A stretch of 13,884 bases of DNA, taken from contig CBHYLN010000146.1 in NCBI GenBank assembly GCA_966128725.1, positions 1-13,884 of the forward strand, read 5' to 3'. The notes below the pieces were generated by a model. It made no database searches. It worked only from the letters and a program-made list of their open reading frames with translations, and was not told where the DNA came from. Below, piece after piece: positions 7,236 through 13,884 of the stretch. Source of the stretch: JAFDZV01 sp966128725. GTDB lineage: Bacteria; Bacteroidota; Ignavibacteria; OLB7. Both the position numbers and the translations under genes were made by a program. How positions within the stretch are numbered: the first letter of the stretch is position 1; each line of letters opens with the position of its first letter.

Positions 7236-7369
7236 GTTTGTAAGTTGGTCGGTCGCAAGCGGCCCAATATAGCCCTACCCGCGCCGATCGCCCCGCACGA
7301 TGTGCACCGCCGATGGTGCGGGGAAGCCCGAATCGTGCTCGAACGCGAACCAATGCCAGTACCGATATC
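7236..7369. promoter_or_regulatory. Divergent promoter region between permease and methyltransferase genes
   Basis: These 134 bases lie between two divergent starts and must serve both. An AT-rich CAATATAG near 7264-7271 is the only AT-rich block that could act as a -10 element, with a weak TTGGTC about 16 bases upstream on the plus strand. I regard this as a candidate only. Confidence 0.35.
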
Positions 7370-8179
7370 ATGAGCCAGAGCAACAGCGATCCCCTGCACC
7401 GATTTTCCGATCGGGTGGCCGACTACGTCCGCTACCGGCCTCGGTACCCGCAACAGATCATCGATCTGTTCCGCGATCGGTTGGGGCTTACCTCGGAATC
7501 CGTGGTTGCCGACATCGGATCGGGCACCGGATTCCTTGCCGAGATGTTTCTGCGAAACGGGAATCCCGTGTTCGGTATCGAGCCCAACCGCGAGATGCGA
7601 CTGGCGGGCGAGGAAGTGTTGGCCGGATACGATCGCTTCGTAAGCCTGGACGCAACTGCCGAGCAAACCGGCCTGCCGGCGGCAAGCGTCGACTTCGTGA
7701 TCGCCGCGCAGGCGTTCCATTGGTTCGACCCGGCCCGTACCAGACAGGAGTTCCAGCGGATACTGCGCCCGGGCGGTTTTGCCGTGCTTGTATGGAACAG
7801 CAGGCACGTGGCCACCTCGCCGTTCCTGGTGGCGTACGAGCAGTTGTTGCACACGTTTGGCACCGATTACGCGAACGTCGTGCATCGCAGCATCACCGCT
7901 TCGGATGATTCGGTGCTCCGGGAATTCTTCGCGCCGGCTGGCTTCACGCGACACGTGATCCACAACTACGCGCAGACGTTCGACTTCGAGGCCCTGCTGG
8001 GGCGGTTGATGTCGTCGTCGTACGTGCCATCGCGAACCGATCCCGCGTTCGAGCCGATGCGCTCCGCGTTGCGTGAGATCTTCGACACATATCAATCCGG
8101 CGGCTCGGTGCAGTTCGTGTACGACACGGAAGTGTATTACGGTACGCTGGCGCCGGCATCGGAGACCTCGCATGCCTGA
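7370..8179 (+). CDS. Class I SAM-dependent methyltransferase
   Basis: This 269-residue protein is a methyltransferase of the Methyltransf_11 type. SAM-binding motif I is VADIGSGTGF at about residues 46-55, with the acidic residue that binds the SAM ribose at Glu71 (GIEPN). The post-motif region VDFVIAAQAFHWFD and the ILRPGGFAVLVW strand complete the fold. The N-terminal FSDRVADYVRYRPRYP is typical of a subfamily often labelled trans-aconitate-methyltransferase-like; the true substrate is unknown. I chose the ATG at 7370 because the conserved region begins just behind it; the upstream extension to 7313 is Arg-rich and non-conserved in appearance. It opens a four-gene run and overlaps the next gene by eight bases, so it is translationally coupled to the amidohydrolase. 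A role in quinone methylation is possible from context only. Confidence 0.88.
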   Translation: MSQSNSDPLHRFSDRVADYVRYRPRYPQQIIDLFRDRLGLTSESVVADIGSGTGFLAEMFLRNGNPVFGIEPNREMRLAGEEVLAGYDRFVSLDATAEQTGLPAASVDFVIAAQAFHWFDPARTRQEFQRILRPGGFAVLVWNSRHVATSPFLVAYEQLLHTFGTDYANVVHRSITASDDSVLREFFAPAGFTRHVIHNYAQTFDFEALLGRLMSSSYVPSRTDPAFEPMRSALREIFDTYQSGGSVQFVYDTEVYYGTLAPASETSHA

Positions 8180-9410
8180 GCACACATTGCATACCGCCCA
8201 GGTGCTGCTGCCGATGGGGGGGCTGGCGCCCGTTGCCGATGCGGGCGTGTTGCTGGATGAATGCGGCACCGTGATCGCAGCCGGGCCGCTGGCCGATCTG
8301 CCGGGCATGCACGACGCGCGGCGCGATCACCAGATCCTGATGCCGGGCGTGATCAACGCGCACGCGCACATGACCGATGCGCGCTGCGAGCAGCCGGTGC
8401 CGGGCGGGGAGGGGTTGAACGCATGGGTGCGCGGGCTGCTGAGTGCCCGTGCCGAGGCCGAAAGCAACGGTGTGGAGCTGGCAACGGCGGTGGCGGACGT
8501 GCTGGCGCGGATGATTCAGCTTGGCACTGTTGCGATCGGCGAGGTGACCAACACGCTGGATACGTTGGTGCCGATTGCGGCCTCGGGCCTGCGATGCAGG
8601 TTCATCAACGAACTGATCGGGTTTCGCGGCGAGCGTGCCGGAGCGATTATCGAGGCCGCCGTGCAGGCGCTGAACGATGTGGCCTGGCCCAACGGCGTTG
8701 CGCCCACGCTGGCAGCCCACGCGCCGTATTCGGTGTCGCCGGCGCTGATGCAGGCCATAGCAGGCGCGGCGGCCGAGCGCGGGCTGCGCTTCCATCAGCA
8801 CCTGGCCGAGGATCCCGCCGAGCGCCAACTGTACGAACGCGGCGATGGGCCGTGGCGCGATCTTCTTGGCATGCTTGGCGCATGGGACGAGAGCTGGGTT
8901 CCGCCAGGCGTGTCGCCCATCGAGTTCTACGATCGGCTGGGGGTGCTGGGCGAGCGTTTCGTTGCGGTGCATCTGGCCGACGCCGGCGCCGACGAGCTGC
9001 GCCTGCTGGCGTCCCGTGGGGCGCATGCGGTGCTTTCGCCGACATCGAACCTCCACATCACGGGCCTGCTGCCCGATCTGGAGGCGATCGTGTCCGCCGG
9101 CCTGCCGTTTGCGCTGGGCACCGATGGCCGTGGCTCCAACGGCAGCGTCGATGTATTCACCGAGGCCCGGTTGTTGCACGATCGGTGGTCGAAGGCGCCG
9201 CCGGGGCTGCTGTTGAACGCGCTCACGGCCGTTGGCGCGCACGTTCTGCAGATGCCGGATCTGGGTGTGATCCGGCCCGGCGCCCGGCCCGGCCTGCTTG
9301 CGATTTCCCTGCCCGAGGCACGCCCGGATCTCGCCTATCTGGAGCCGGCAATCCTGCGTGCGCCGGATCACGCACGCGAGTTGTTCGGATGGCACCGCGC
9401 GGAGCCGTAA
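8172..9410 (+). CDS. Amidohydrolase, possible aminodeoxyfutalosine deaminase (MqnX-like)
   Basis: This 412-residue protein is a metal-dependent amidohydrolase of the cytosine-deaminase/chlorohydrolase (COG0402) group. The metal site is complete: His64 and His66 in the PGVINAHAHMTD motif, His210 with Glu213 in HLAED, His267 in HLADAG, and Asp318 in LGTDGRGSNGS. N- and C-terminal beta segments around the barrel give the usual length. Relatives deaminate adenosine-like compounds, guanine or triazines, and MqnX deaminates 6-amino-6-deoxyfutalosine on the way to menaquinone. The nearby UbiA/MqnP-type gene favours the MqnX reading, but sequence alone does not prove it. The ATG at 8172 overlaps the previous stop by eight bases, and GGAG lies seven bases upstream. 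Confidence 0.87.
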   Translation: MPEHTLHTAQVLLPMGGLAPVADAGVLLDECGTVIAAGPLADLPGMHDARRDHQILMPGVINAHAHMTDARCEQPVPGGEGLNAWVRGLLSARAEAESNGVELATAVADVLARMIQLGTVAIGEVTNTLDTLVPIAASGLRCRFINELIGFRGERAGAIIEAAVQALNDVAWPNGVAPTLAAHAPYSVSPALMQAIAGAAAERGLRFHQHLAEDPAERQLYERGDGPWRDLLGMLGAWDESWVPPGVSPIEFYDRLGVLGERFVAVHLADAGADELRLLASRGAHAVLSPTSNLHITGLLPDLEAIVSAGLPFALGTDGRGSNGSVDVFTEARLLHDRWSKAPPGLLLNALTAVGAHVLQMPDLGVIRPGARPGLLAISLPEARPDLAYLEPAILRAPDHARELFGWHRAEP

Positions 9411-9437
9411 TTTTGGCGCAACCCAAATGGAGTGGTG

Positions 9438-10220
9438 GTGATACGTCGATCAATACTTGTACTTCTTCTGCTGATGGTGGCAACGCTTTCGGGCATCGCG
9501 GCGGTGCGTACCGAGTTGGTTACCTACACGGTGGGTGGGGTTACCTTCGAGGGCTATCTGGCCTTCAACGACTCGCTTGCCGGCCCGCGCCCGGCGGTGT
9601 TGGTGGTGCACGATTGGAATGGCCTGAACGATTACGCGCGGAGTCGCGCCAACCAGCTTGCGGAGCTGGGATACGTGGCCTTCGCGGTGGACATGTACGG
9701 CAAGGGCCAGCGGGCGCATTCCAACGACGAGGCCTCCAGGCTGGCCGCGCCGCTTCGGGCCGATCGCGTGTTGATGCGCGCCCGTATCAACGCGGCGCTT
9801 GAGCTGCTGCGCAAGGATGCGCGTGTTGATGCCGGCCACATCGCGGCAATCGGCTATTGCTTTGGCGGCACGGTTGTGCTTGAGCTGGCCCGTTCCGGCG
9901 CCAGCCTTGCCGGCGTGGTCTCCTTCCACGGCGGGCTTGATACCCCCAACCCGCAGAGCACACCGAAACCACTGGCGAAGATCCTGGTGCTGCACGGTGC
10001 CGACGATCCGTTCGTCACAACCGAGCAGGCCAACGCGTTTCAGGATGAGATGCGGCGTGCCGGGGCCGACTGGCAGTTCGTTGCCTATTGCGACGCCGTG
10101 CATGGCTTTACCAACCCCGGATCGGGCAGCGACAAGAAACGTGGAATGGCCTACAATGCCGTGGCCGACCGGCGCTCGTGGAGCGCGATGCGAATGTTTT
10201 TCGACGAGATTCTGAAGTAG
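9438..10220 (+). CDS. Dienelactone-hydrolase-family alpha/beta hydrolase, secreted form
   Basis: This protein of about 260 residues is a dienelactone hydrolase family member. The catalytic triad is visible: Cys141 in GYCFGG, Asp189 in HGADDPF and His222 in AVHGFT; the Cys-to-Asp and Asp-to-His spacings fit the family. Unlike classical cytoplasmic dienelactone hydrolase it starts with a signal peptide (RRSILVLLLLMVATLSGIAA), so it should act outside the cytoplasm. Its natural substrate is unknown. The start is ambiguous: three GTG codons follow each other at 9432, 9435 and 9438. I chose the last because GGAG at 9429-9432 overlaps the first and sits five bases from the third; the difference is only two residues. 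It lies 27 bases after the amidohydrolase and 13 before the ubiA-like gene, consistent with one operon. Confidence 0.88.
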   Translation: MIRRSILVLLLLMVATLSGIAAVRTELVTYTVGGVTFEGYLAFNDSLAGPRPAVLVVHDWNGLNDYARSRANQLAELGYVAFAVDMYGKGQRAHSNDEASRLAAPLRADRVLMRARINAALELLRKDARVDAGHIAAIGYCFGGTVVLELARSGASLAGVVSFHGGLDTPNPQSTPKPLAKILVLHGADDPFVTTEQANAFQDEMRRAGADWQFVAYCDAVHGFTNPGSGSDKKRGMAYNAVADRRSWSAMRMFFDEILK

Positions 10221-10233
10221 GAAATCCCCCTCA

Positions 10234-11109
10234 ATGGCGATCACACTTGTGCAGCGAACGGCCGCCTTTGGCCGGATGATAAAGTTCAGCCACAGCGTTT
10301 TCGCGCTGCCGTTTGCGTTCGTTTCCGGGCTGATCGCCTATCGAACGCAGCCGGTAACGATCACGTGGGTGGATGTGGCGCTGTTGCTGGTATGCATGGT
10401 AAGCGCGCGCAGCGCGGCGATGGGATTCAATCGCCTTGCCGATCGCGACATCGACGCAATCAACCCGCGCACACGCAACCGCGAGATACCCAGCGGGGCG
10501 ATAGGCATCACCGAGGCGCGCCTGTTCACGGGCCTTGCATGCGCGGTTTTCATTGGGGCGTCGTTCGCCGTCAACCTGTTGTGCGGTGTGCTCTCGGTGC
10601 CGCTGCTGGGGTTGCTGCTGGGGTACTCGCTCACCAAGCGATACACGGCCTTTGCGCACGTGGTGCTTGGGTTGTGCCTGGGCATGGCGCCGGTTGGGGT
10701 GTGGTTCGCGCTCACGGGCGCGTTCGCCTGGGCGCCGATTGCGCTCTGCGTTGGCGTTACGCTCTGGACCGCCGGATTCGATATTTATTACTCCTGCCAG
10801 GATGAGGAGTTCGACCGCAACCAGCGCCTTAGATCCGTTCCGGCCCGGCTTGGAGCGATGCGCGCGATCCGGCTGGTGCGCCTAATCCATGCCGCCGCAT
10901 CGGTTGCGTTCGTGATGTTCGGGGTGGCAGCGGGGATGGGTGCGGCGTTCTTCGTGGGGGCGGGGCTTGTGATCGCGATCCTGGCCTACGAGGCCTGGAT
11001 ACTGCGCGCCGGCGACCTGGCGCGGATCAATCTCGCCTTCTTCAACCTGAACGGATACGTGAGCATCGTGTTTGCGCTGGCAACACTGGCCGACACGCTG
11101 ATGCGATAA
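10234..11109 (+). CDS. UbiA-family prenyltransferase, MqnP-like
   Basis: This 291-residue integral membrane enzyme is an aromatic prenyltransferase of the UbiA superfamily. The first aspartate-rich motif is Asn66-x3-Asp70-x3-Asp74, followed by the strongly conserved INPRTRNREIPSG segment; the second is Asp190-x3-Asp194 in YSCQDEEFDRNQRLRSVP. These bind the magnesium-diphosphate of the polyprenyl donor. Eight to nine hydrophobic helices surround them. The NPRTxNRxIPSG signature is typical of the bacterial group often labelled 4-hydroxybenzoate polyprenyltransferase, which includes MqnP of the futalosine menaquinone pathway; I favour that role because of the MqnX-like neighbour, with moderate confidence. 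The ATG lies 13 bases after the previous stop with only a distant AGGAAA as ribosome binding site. A 16-base palindrome overlaps its stop codon. Confidence 0.9.
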   Translation: MAITLVQRTAAFGRMIKFSHSVFALPFAFVSGLIAYRTQPVTITWVDVALLLVCMVSARSAAMGFNRLADRDIDAINPRTRNREIPSGAIGITEARLFTGLACAVFIGASFAVNLLCGVLSVPLLGLLLGYSLTKRYTAFAHVVLGLCLGMAPVGVWFALTGAFAWAPIALCVGVTLWTAGFDIYYSCQDEEFDRNQRLRSVPARLGAMRAIRLVRLIHAAASVAFVMFGVAAGMGAAFFVGAGLVIAILAYEAWILRAGDLARINLAFFNLNGYVSIVFALATLADTLMR

Positions 11110-11120
11110 CGTACGTTATC
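11105..11120. repeat. Perfect 16-bp palindrome GATAACGTACGTTATC at the end of the ubiA-like gene
   Basis: The 16 bases read the same on both strands and include the TAA stop codon of the prenyltransferase gene. As RNA they would form a 6-bp stem with a 4-base loop, followed by a pyrimidine-rich tract without a solid T run, so a terminator is possible but weak. As DNA it is a good-looking operator for a dimeric regulator of the aroF unit downstream. Confidence 0.5.
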
Positions 11121-11167
11121 CCTTACTCTCTTTGTTCGCGAATGCCTTCCCCCGCATTTGCGATGTG

Positions 11168-11182
11168 GCGGCACGGTGCCGC
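11168..11182. repeat. Inverted repeat GCGGCAC-G-GTGCCGC in the aroF leader
   Basis: Two exact 7-base arms flank a single G, ending 18 bases before the aroF ATG. It can form a stable small hairpin in the mRNA just ahead of the ribosome binding site, or act as a DNA operator. A regulatory role is inference from position. Confidence 0.45.
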
Positions 11183-11200
11183 ATTGGATACGAGGTAGCA

Positions 11201-12202
11201 ATGAAAGCAATTCTGTTTCATGGCGACGCCACGCCGCTGCAGATAGCGGCGGTGAAGCGCGCGCTGATGACCGACGGCGCCGCCGGCATCACGCCGCTCA
11301 ACGGCGATAGATCGATGTTCCTTATCAGCGACCCGGCCGACGAGATCGTGCTGGACCATTACTCGACGATGCCCGGTGTGGAAGGCGCGATGTGCGACGA
11401 GGACAAGAACATCCGCGTTGCGCACGACGTGCCGGCCCTGAATCTGGAGTCGGGCATCGAGGGGCTTATGATGATCGGCGGCCCCTGCGGCATCGAAAGC
11501 GAGGAGCAGGTTTCGATTGTCTACGAGTTCCTTGCCAAGGAAGGCCTGCGATTTGTGCGCGGCGGCGCGTACAAGCCGCGCACGTCGCCGCACGATTTTC
11601 AGGGCAAGGGCAAAAGCGGTCTGTTGATGTCCTACGAGATCGCTCGCGACTACGGTCTGCAACTGGTAAGCGAGGTGGTTGATCCGCGCGACGTGGATGT
11701 GGCGGCGCAATATGTGGCGATGATCCAGATCGGAACGCGGAACATGCAGAACTATCCGCTGCTGAAGGAAGCCGGCGCCAGCGGTCTGCCTGTGTTGCTG
11801 AAGCGCGGCATGTCGGCAACGGTGGAGGAGTGGATCGGCGCCGCCGAGCATACGCTGGTTGCGGGCGCAGCAACGGTGATCTTCTGCGAGCGCGGCATCC
11901 GCACCTACGAGTCAATCACGCGCAACACGCTGGATGTGCTGGGCGCCGCCGCGTTGAAGGAGAAGACGAAGTTGCCGGTGATTATCGATCCATCACATGC
12001 GGCGGGGCGCCGTAGCCTGGTGGTGCAGGGCGCGCTGGCCGGCCTTGCGGCCGGGCTCGACGGCGCCATCGTGGAAGTACATCACGATCCCGCTTCGGCC
12101 AAGAGCGATGCGGCGCAGGCGCTGCCCCTGGCGGACTTCTCGCGCATGATGCAGTTGGCCCGGAACCTGCGCGCCGCGCTGCATCTGGAAGTTGGTGTCT
12201 GA
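11201..12202 (+). CDS. aroF: 3-deoxy-7-phosphoheptulonate (DAHP) synthase, type I beta
   Basis: The enzyme condenses phosphoenolpyruvate and erythrose 4-phosphate to DAHP, the first step of the shikimate pathway, in the cytoplasm. The 333-residue product matches the Thermotoga/Bacillus-type enzyme: an N-terminal ferredoxin-like regulatory domain (about residues 1-65) and a TIM barrel. Visible motifs are GGPCGIES (91-100), KPRTSPHDFQGKG (from 125), QIGTRNMQNYPLL and DPSHAAGRR. The metal ligands are Cys96, His266, Glu292 and Asp303, each exactly six residues before those known for the T. maritima enzyme. In that relative the N-terminal domain mediates feedback inhibition by tyrosine, so the same is plausible here. 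I chose the ATG at 11201, with GAGGT just upstream, because the family starts there; an in-frame ATG at 11132 would add 23 unrelated residues. The leader holds two inverted repeats. Confidence 0.95.
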   Translation: MKAILFHGDATPLQIAAVKRALMTDGAAGITPLNGDRSMFLISDPADEIVLDHYSTMPGVEGAMCDEDKNIRVAHDVPALNLESGIEGLMMIGGPCGIESEEQVSIVYEFLAKEGLRFVRGGAYKPRTSPHDFQGKGKSGLLMSYEIARDYGLQLVSEVVDPRDVDVAAQYVAMIQIGTRNMQNYPLLKEAGASGLPVLLKRGMSATVEEWIGAAEHTLVAGAATVIFCERGIRTYESITRNTLDVLGAAALKEKTKLPVIIDPSHAAGRRSLVVQGALAGLAAGLDGAIVEVHHDPASAKSDAAQALPLADFSRMMQLARNLRAALHLEVGV

Positions 12203-12220
12203 GAGAGAGATAGAGAGAGA
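12201..12220 (+). repeat. GA-dinucleotide microsatellite after aroF
   Basis: Five GA units, a TA, and four more GA units follow directly and overlap the aroF stop codon. It is purine-rich and could mimic weak ribosome binding sites or be prone to slippage. No function is shown by the sequence. Confidence 0.75.
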
Positions 12221-12284
12221 TTGGCACCGCGCATCATTGCAACAACAACATCCCGCGCGCATGCCGGCGCAACGCTTCCGCCCA

Positions 12285-13532
12285 ATGAACGCTACGATTA
12301 TCGCGATCGGCGACGAACTACTGGTTGGCCAGGTGGTGAACACGAACGCCACATGGCTGGCCGACCAGCTTACAAGGATCGGTTGGCATGTGCGCCGTGT
12401 GATCGCCGTGGGCGATAACCCCGCCGAGATGCGCGCCGAGATCGAATCGGCGGTTGCCGCATCCGATGCGGTGGTGATGAGCGGCGGGCTTGGCCCCACG
12501 CACGATGACCGCACGCGCGATGTTATCTGCGCAATGCTGGGCTGCGGCCTTGTGAGCAACGAGGAGCAGTTGGAACGCATTCGCGTTCGGTTCGCCGAGC
12601 GTGGCGTAACCCTGAACGAGCGCAGCATCCGCCAGGCGGAGGTGCCGGAGTTGTGCCGCGTGTTGCCCAACGAATACGGCAGCGCGCCCGGGCTGGCTTT
12701 TTCGATCGGGGCAAGCCGGTTGTTCGCGCTGCCCGGCGTGCCAACCGAGATGAAGGGCATATTCGCCGATCACATCGTACCGGAGCTTGCCGAACTGGCC
12801 GGCCGCATCGAGCAACAGACGTTTCTTCTGTTCGGCGTTCCCGAATCCACATTGGCCGACACGCTTGCCGAAACCGAGGCGCTGCTTTCGGACACCGTAA
12901 CGCTTGCATATCTCCCGTCGTCCGGGATGATCCGGTTGCGGGCAATGCGCTGGAATACCGAACCCGATACCCAGGCCCGCTACTCGGCCTTGCTGGAGAT
13001 TATCCGCGCCAAGGCGCAGCCGTGGCTTGTGAGCGACCGCGATGAGCCGCTGGCCGCGGCCCTTGGGCGCGTGTTGCGCGAACGTGGTATCCGGCTGGCG
13101 GTGGCCGAATCCTGCACCGGTGGCCTGATAGGCGCGTTGCTTACTGATACCCCCGGCGCCAGCGAGTACTTCCTGGGCGGTGTGGTTTCCTACGCCAACG
13201 AAGTGAAACAGGGGCTGTTGGGCGTCTCCGCCGAAAGTCTTGGGCAGCACGGCGCGGTAAGTCGCGAGGTCGCCGAACAGATGGCCAGCGGGGCATTGCG
13301 CGCCATGGGGGCCGAGCTTGCGGTTTCCGTTACCGGCATTGCCGGGCCGGATGGCGGGTCCGACGCGAAACCCGTCGGTACCGTATGGATTGGTGTTGCC
13401 ACGCTTGCCGGCTGTTATGCCGAGTGTTTCCAGTTTGGCCGCGAGCGCGACGTGGTGCGCCAGCGGGCCGCGTCGATGGCGCTGGAGCTAGCACGCCGTG
13501 CGGCGATGGCTTTGCCGAGTGCCACCGCGTGA
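12285..13532 (+). CDS. cinA: CinA-family competence/damage-inducible protein, NMN amidohydrolase
   Basis: This 415-residue protein has the full two-domain CinA layout. The N-terminal MoCF-like/COG1058 domain (about 1-170) starts with IIAIGDELLVGQVVNTNATWLA and contains GGLGPTHDDRT. The C-terminal COG1546 domain (about 255-415) contains VAESCTGGLIGALLTDTPGAS, FLGGVVSYANEVKQ and VTGIAGPDGGSDAKPVGTVWIG. Family members hydrolyse ADP-ribose-type pyrophosphates and/or nicotinamide mononucleotide and serve NAD salvage; a competence role applies only in some species. I chose the ATG at 12285 because the conserved domain starts two residues later; an in-frame ATG at 12261 would add eight residues. Neither has a good ribosome binding site. 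It follows aroF by 82 bases on the same strand. Confidence 0.94.
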   Translation: MNATIIAIGDELLVGQVVNTNATWLADQLTRIGWHVRRVIAVGDNPAEMRAEIESAVAASDAVVMSGGLGPTHDDRTRDVICAMLGCGLVSNEEQLERIRVRFAERGVTLNERSIRQAEVPELCRVLPNEYGSAPGLAFSIGASRLFALPGVPTEMKGIFADHIVPELAELAGRIEQQTFLLFGVPESTLADTLAETEALLSDTVTLAYLPSSGMIRLRAMRWNTEPDTQARYSALLEIIRAKAQPWLVSDRDEPLAAALGRVLRERGIRLAVAESCTGGLIGALLTDTPGASEYFLGGVVSYANEVKQGLLGVSAESLGQHGAVSREVAEQMASGALRAMGAELAVSVTGIAGPDGGSDAKPVGTVWIGVATLAGCYAECFQFGRERDVVRQRAASMALELARRAAMALPSATA

Positions 13533-13563
13533 ATATCTTCCGTCTTTACGTCCAGAATATTCA
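13530..13563. repeat. 7-bp inverted repeat TGAATAT...ATATTCA after cinA
   Basis: TGAATAT at 13530-13536 (overlapping the cinA stop) is the exact reverse complement of ATATTCA at 13557-13563, separated by 20 bases. It is an AT-rich patch in GC-rich DNA, between cinA and adk, so it could be a regulator site or part of a promoter. The AT-rich arms make a poor terminator. Confidence 0.35.
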
Positions 13564-13640
13564 ACCGATTGCGTGGCCCGATGTTGCAGCCACCGCCGGC
13601 CGAATGTTCATCAAAGTCATCAAGGGTATAGGCATCACGT

Positions 13641-13884
13641 ATGAACATCGTTCTGTTTGGCGCGCCGGGGGCAAGGGGACCCAGGCCGCAATTCTGGCCG
13701 AGCGTCTGGCGATCCCGCATATTTCCACCGGTGCCATTTTTCGCGCGGCTGTTGCCGCCGGCAAGCCGCTTGGCCTGGAGGCGAAACGCTACATGGATGA
13801 CGGCATTCTGGTGCCCGACGAGCTTACCACGGCAATCGCGCTTGAGGCCCTTGCCGAGCCCGAGTGTGCCAAGGGGTTTATTCT
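13641..13884 (+). pseudogene. adk: Adenylate kinase, 5' part, frameshifted in the P-loop and cut by the window end
   Basis: Adenylate kinase interconverts ATP, AMP and ADP in the cytoplasm and is normally essential. The ATG at 13641 opens the exact family N-terminus MNIVLFGAPG. The P-loop then breaks: the frame that continues with GKGTQAAILAERL, HISTGAIFRAAVAAGK, LEAKRYMDDGILVPDELT and so on, all typical of the enzyme, is offset by two bases from the ATG frame. Between the GAP codons and GGC-AAG only two bases stand where six are expected. Restoring one GGGC unit next to the existing one gives an intact GAPGAGKGTQ. STG is followed by Ala where Asp is usual. The gene runs off the window end, so its 3' part is not seen. 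This may be a sequencing or assembly error and not a true pseudogene. Confidence 0.85.

Noticed and set aside
7118..8308. A 396-codon minus-strand open frame opposite the methyltransferase
   Set aside because: It overlaps both the permease start and the whole methyltransferase gene and shows no domain pattern.
7944..9395. A 483-codon minus-strand open frame opposite the amidohydrolase
   Set aside because: Its composition is Arg/His/Gln-rich with no motif, and it mirrors the plus-strand gene that carries all metal-binding residues.
8261..9802. A 513-codon plus-strand open frame across the amidohydrolase and hydrolase genes
   Set aside because: It is an Arg/Ala/Gly-rich shadow of two genes with complete catalytic motifs in another frame, as expected in GC-rich DNA.
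13604..13884. An alternative adk start at the ATG at 13604, in the frame of the conserved part
   Set aside because: It would replace the exact MNIVLFGAP family N-terminus with about 20 unrelated residues and leave the P-loop incomplete; a frameshift explains the data better.

Overview
The window reads as a chromosomal segment of a Gram-negative, high-GC bacterium. The evidence for a two-membrane envelope is two lipoprotein-type signal sequences, one of them a clear lipobox, and a probable secreted beta-barrel protein. The gene mix (ring-1,2-epoxidase phenylacetate genes, a YfbK-type von Willebrand lipoprotein, an AroF-type DAHP synthase, a UbiA/MqnP-type prenyltransferase) would suit the Bacteroidota/Chlorobiota/Kapabacteria neighbourhood, but the sequence does not settle this and I hold it with low confidence. 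I saw no tRNA, rRNA, CRISPR array, transposase, phage gene or replication origin.

Layout. (1) 8-1253: the end of a phenylacetate catabolism operon, paaC then paaD; the other paa genes must lie outside the window. (2) 1385-2987, minus strand: two tightly coupled genes of unknown function, a lipoprotein and a secreted, probably outer-membrane beta-strand protein, in DNA that is visibly more AT-rich than the rest. (3) 3325-4965: a YfbK-like vWA lipoprotein, followed by a strong hairpin. (4) 5186-6247: an uncharacterised seven-helix membrane protein with a soluble tail, convergent with (5) 6252-7235, minus strand, an EamA/DMT permease. (6) 7370-11109: a four-gene run of SAM methyltransferase, amidohydrolase, signal-peptide-bearing dienelactone-hydrolase-like protein and UbiA-family prenyltransferase, with an 8-nt overlap or short gaps. 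The amidohydrolase and prenyltransferase would fit the futalosine route to menaquinone (MqnX-like and MqnP-like). (7) 11201-13532: aroF (DAHP synthase) and cinA. (8) 13641-end: the start of adenylate kinase, whose P-loop carries a frameshift explained exactly by loss of one 4-bp tandem unit.

How the genes work together: PaaC is the structural partner in the phenylacetyl-CoA epoxidase and PaaD matures that enzyme's iron-sulfur reductase. AroF feeds chorismate, the precursor of both aromatic amino acids and futalosine-derived menaquinone, so an aroF gene just after an MqnP-type gene makes biochemical sense, although the leader between them looks like a separate transcription or control point. 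The most novel material is the AT-rich two-gene island (region 2); the most checkable anomaly is the adk frameshift.
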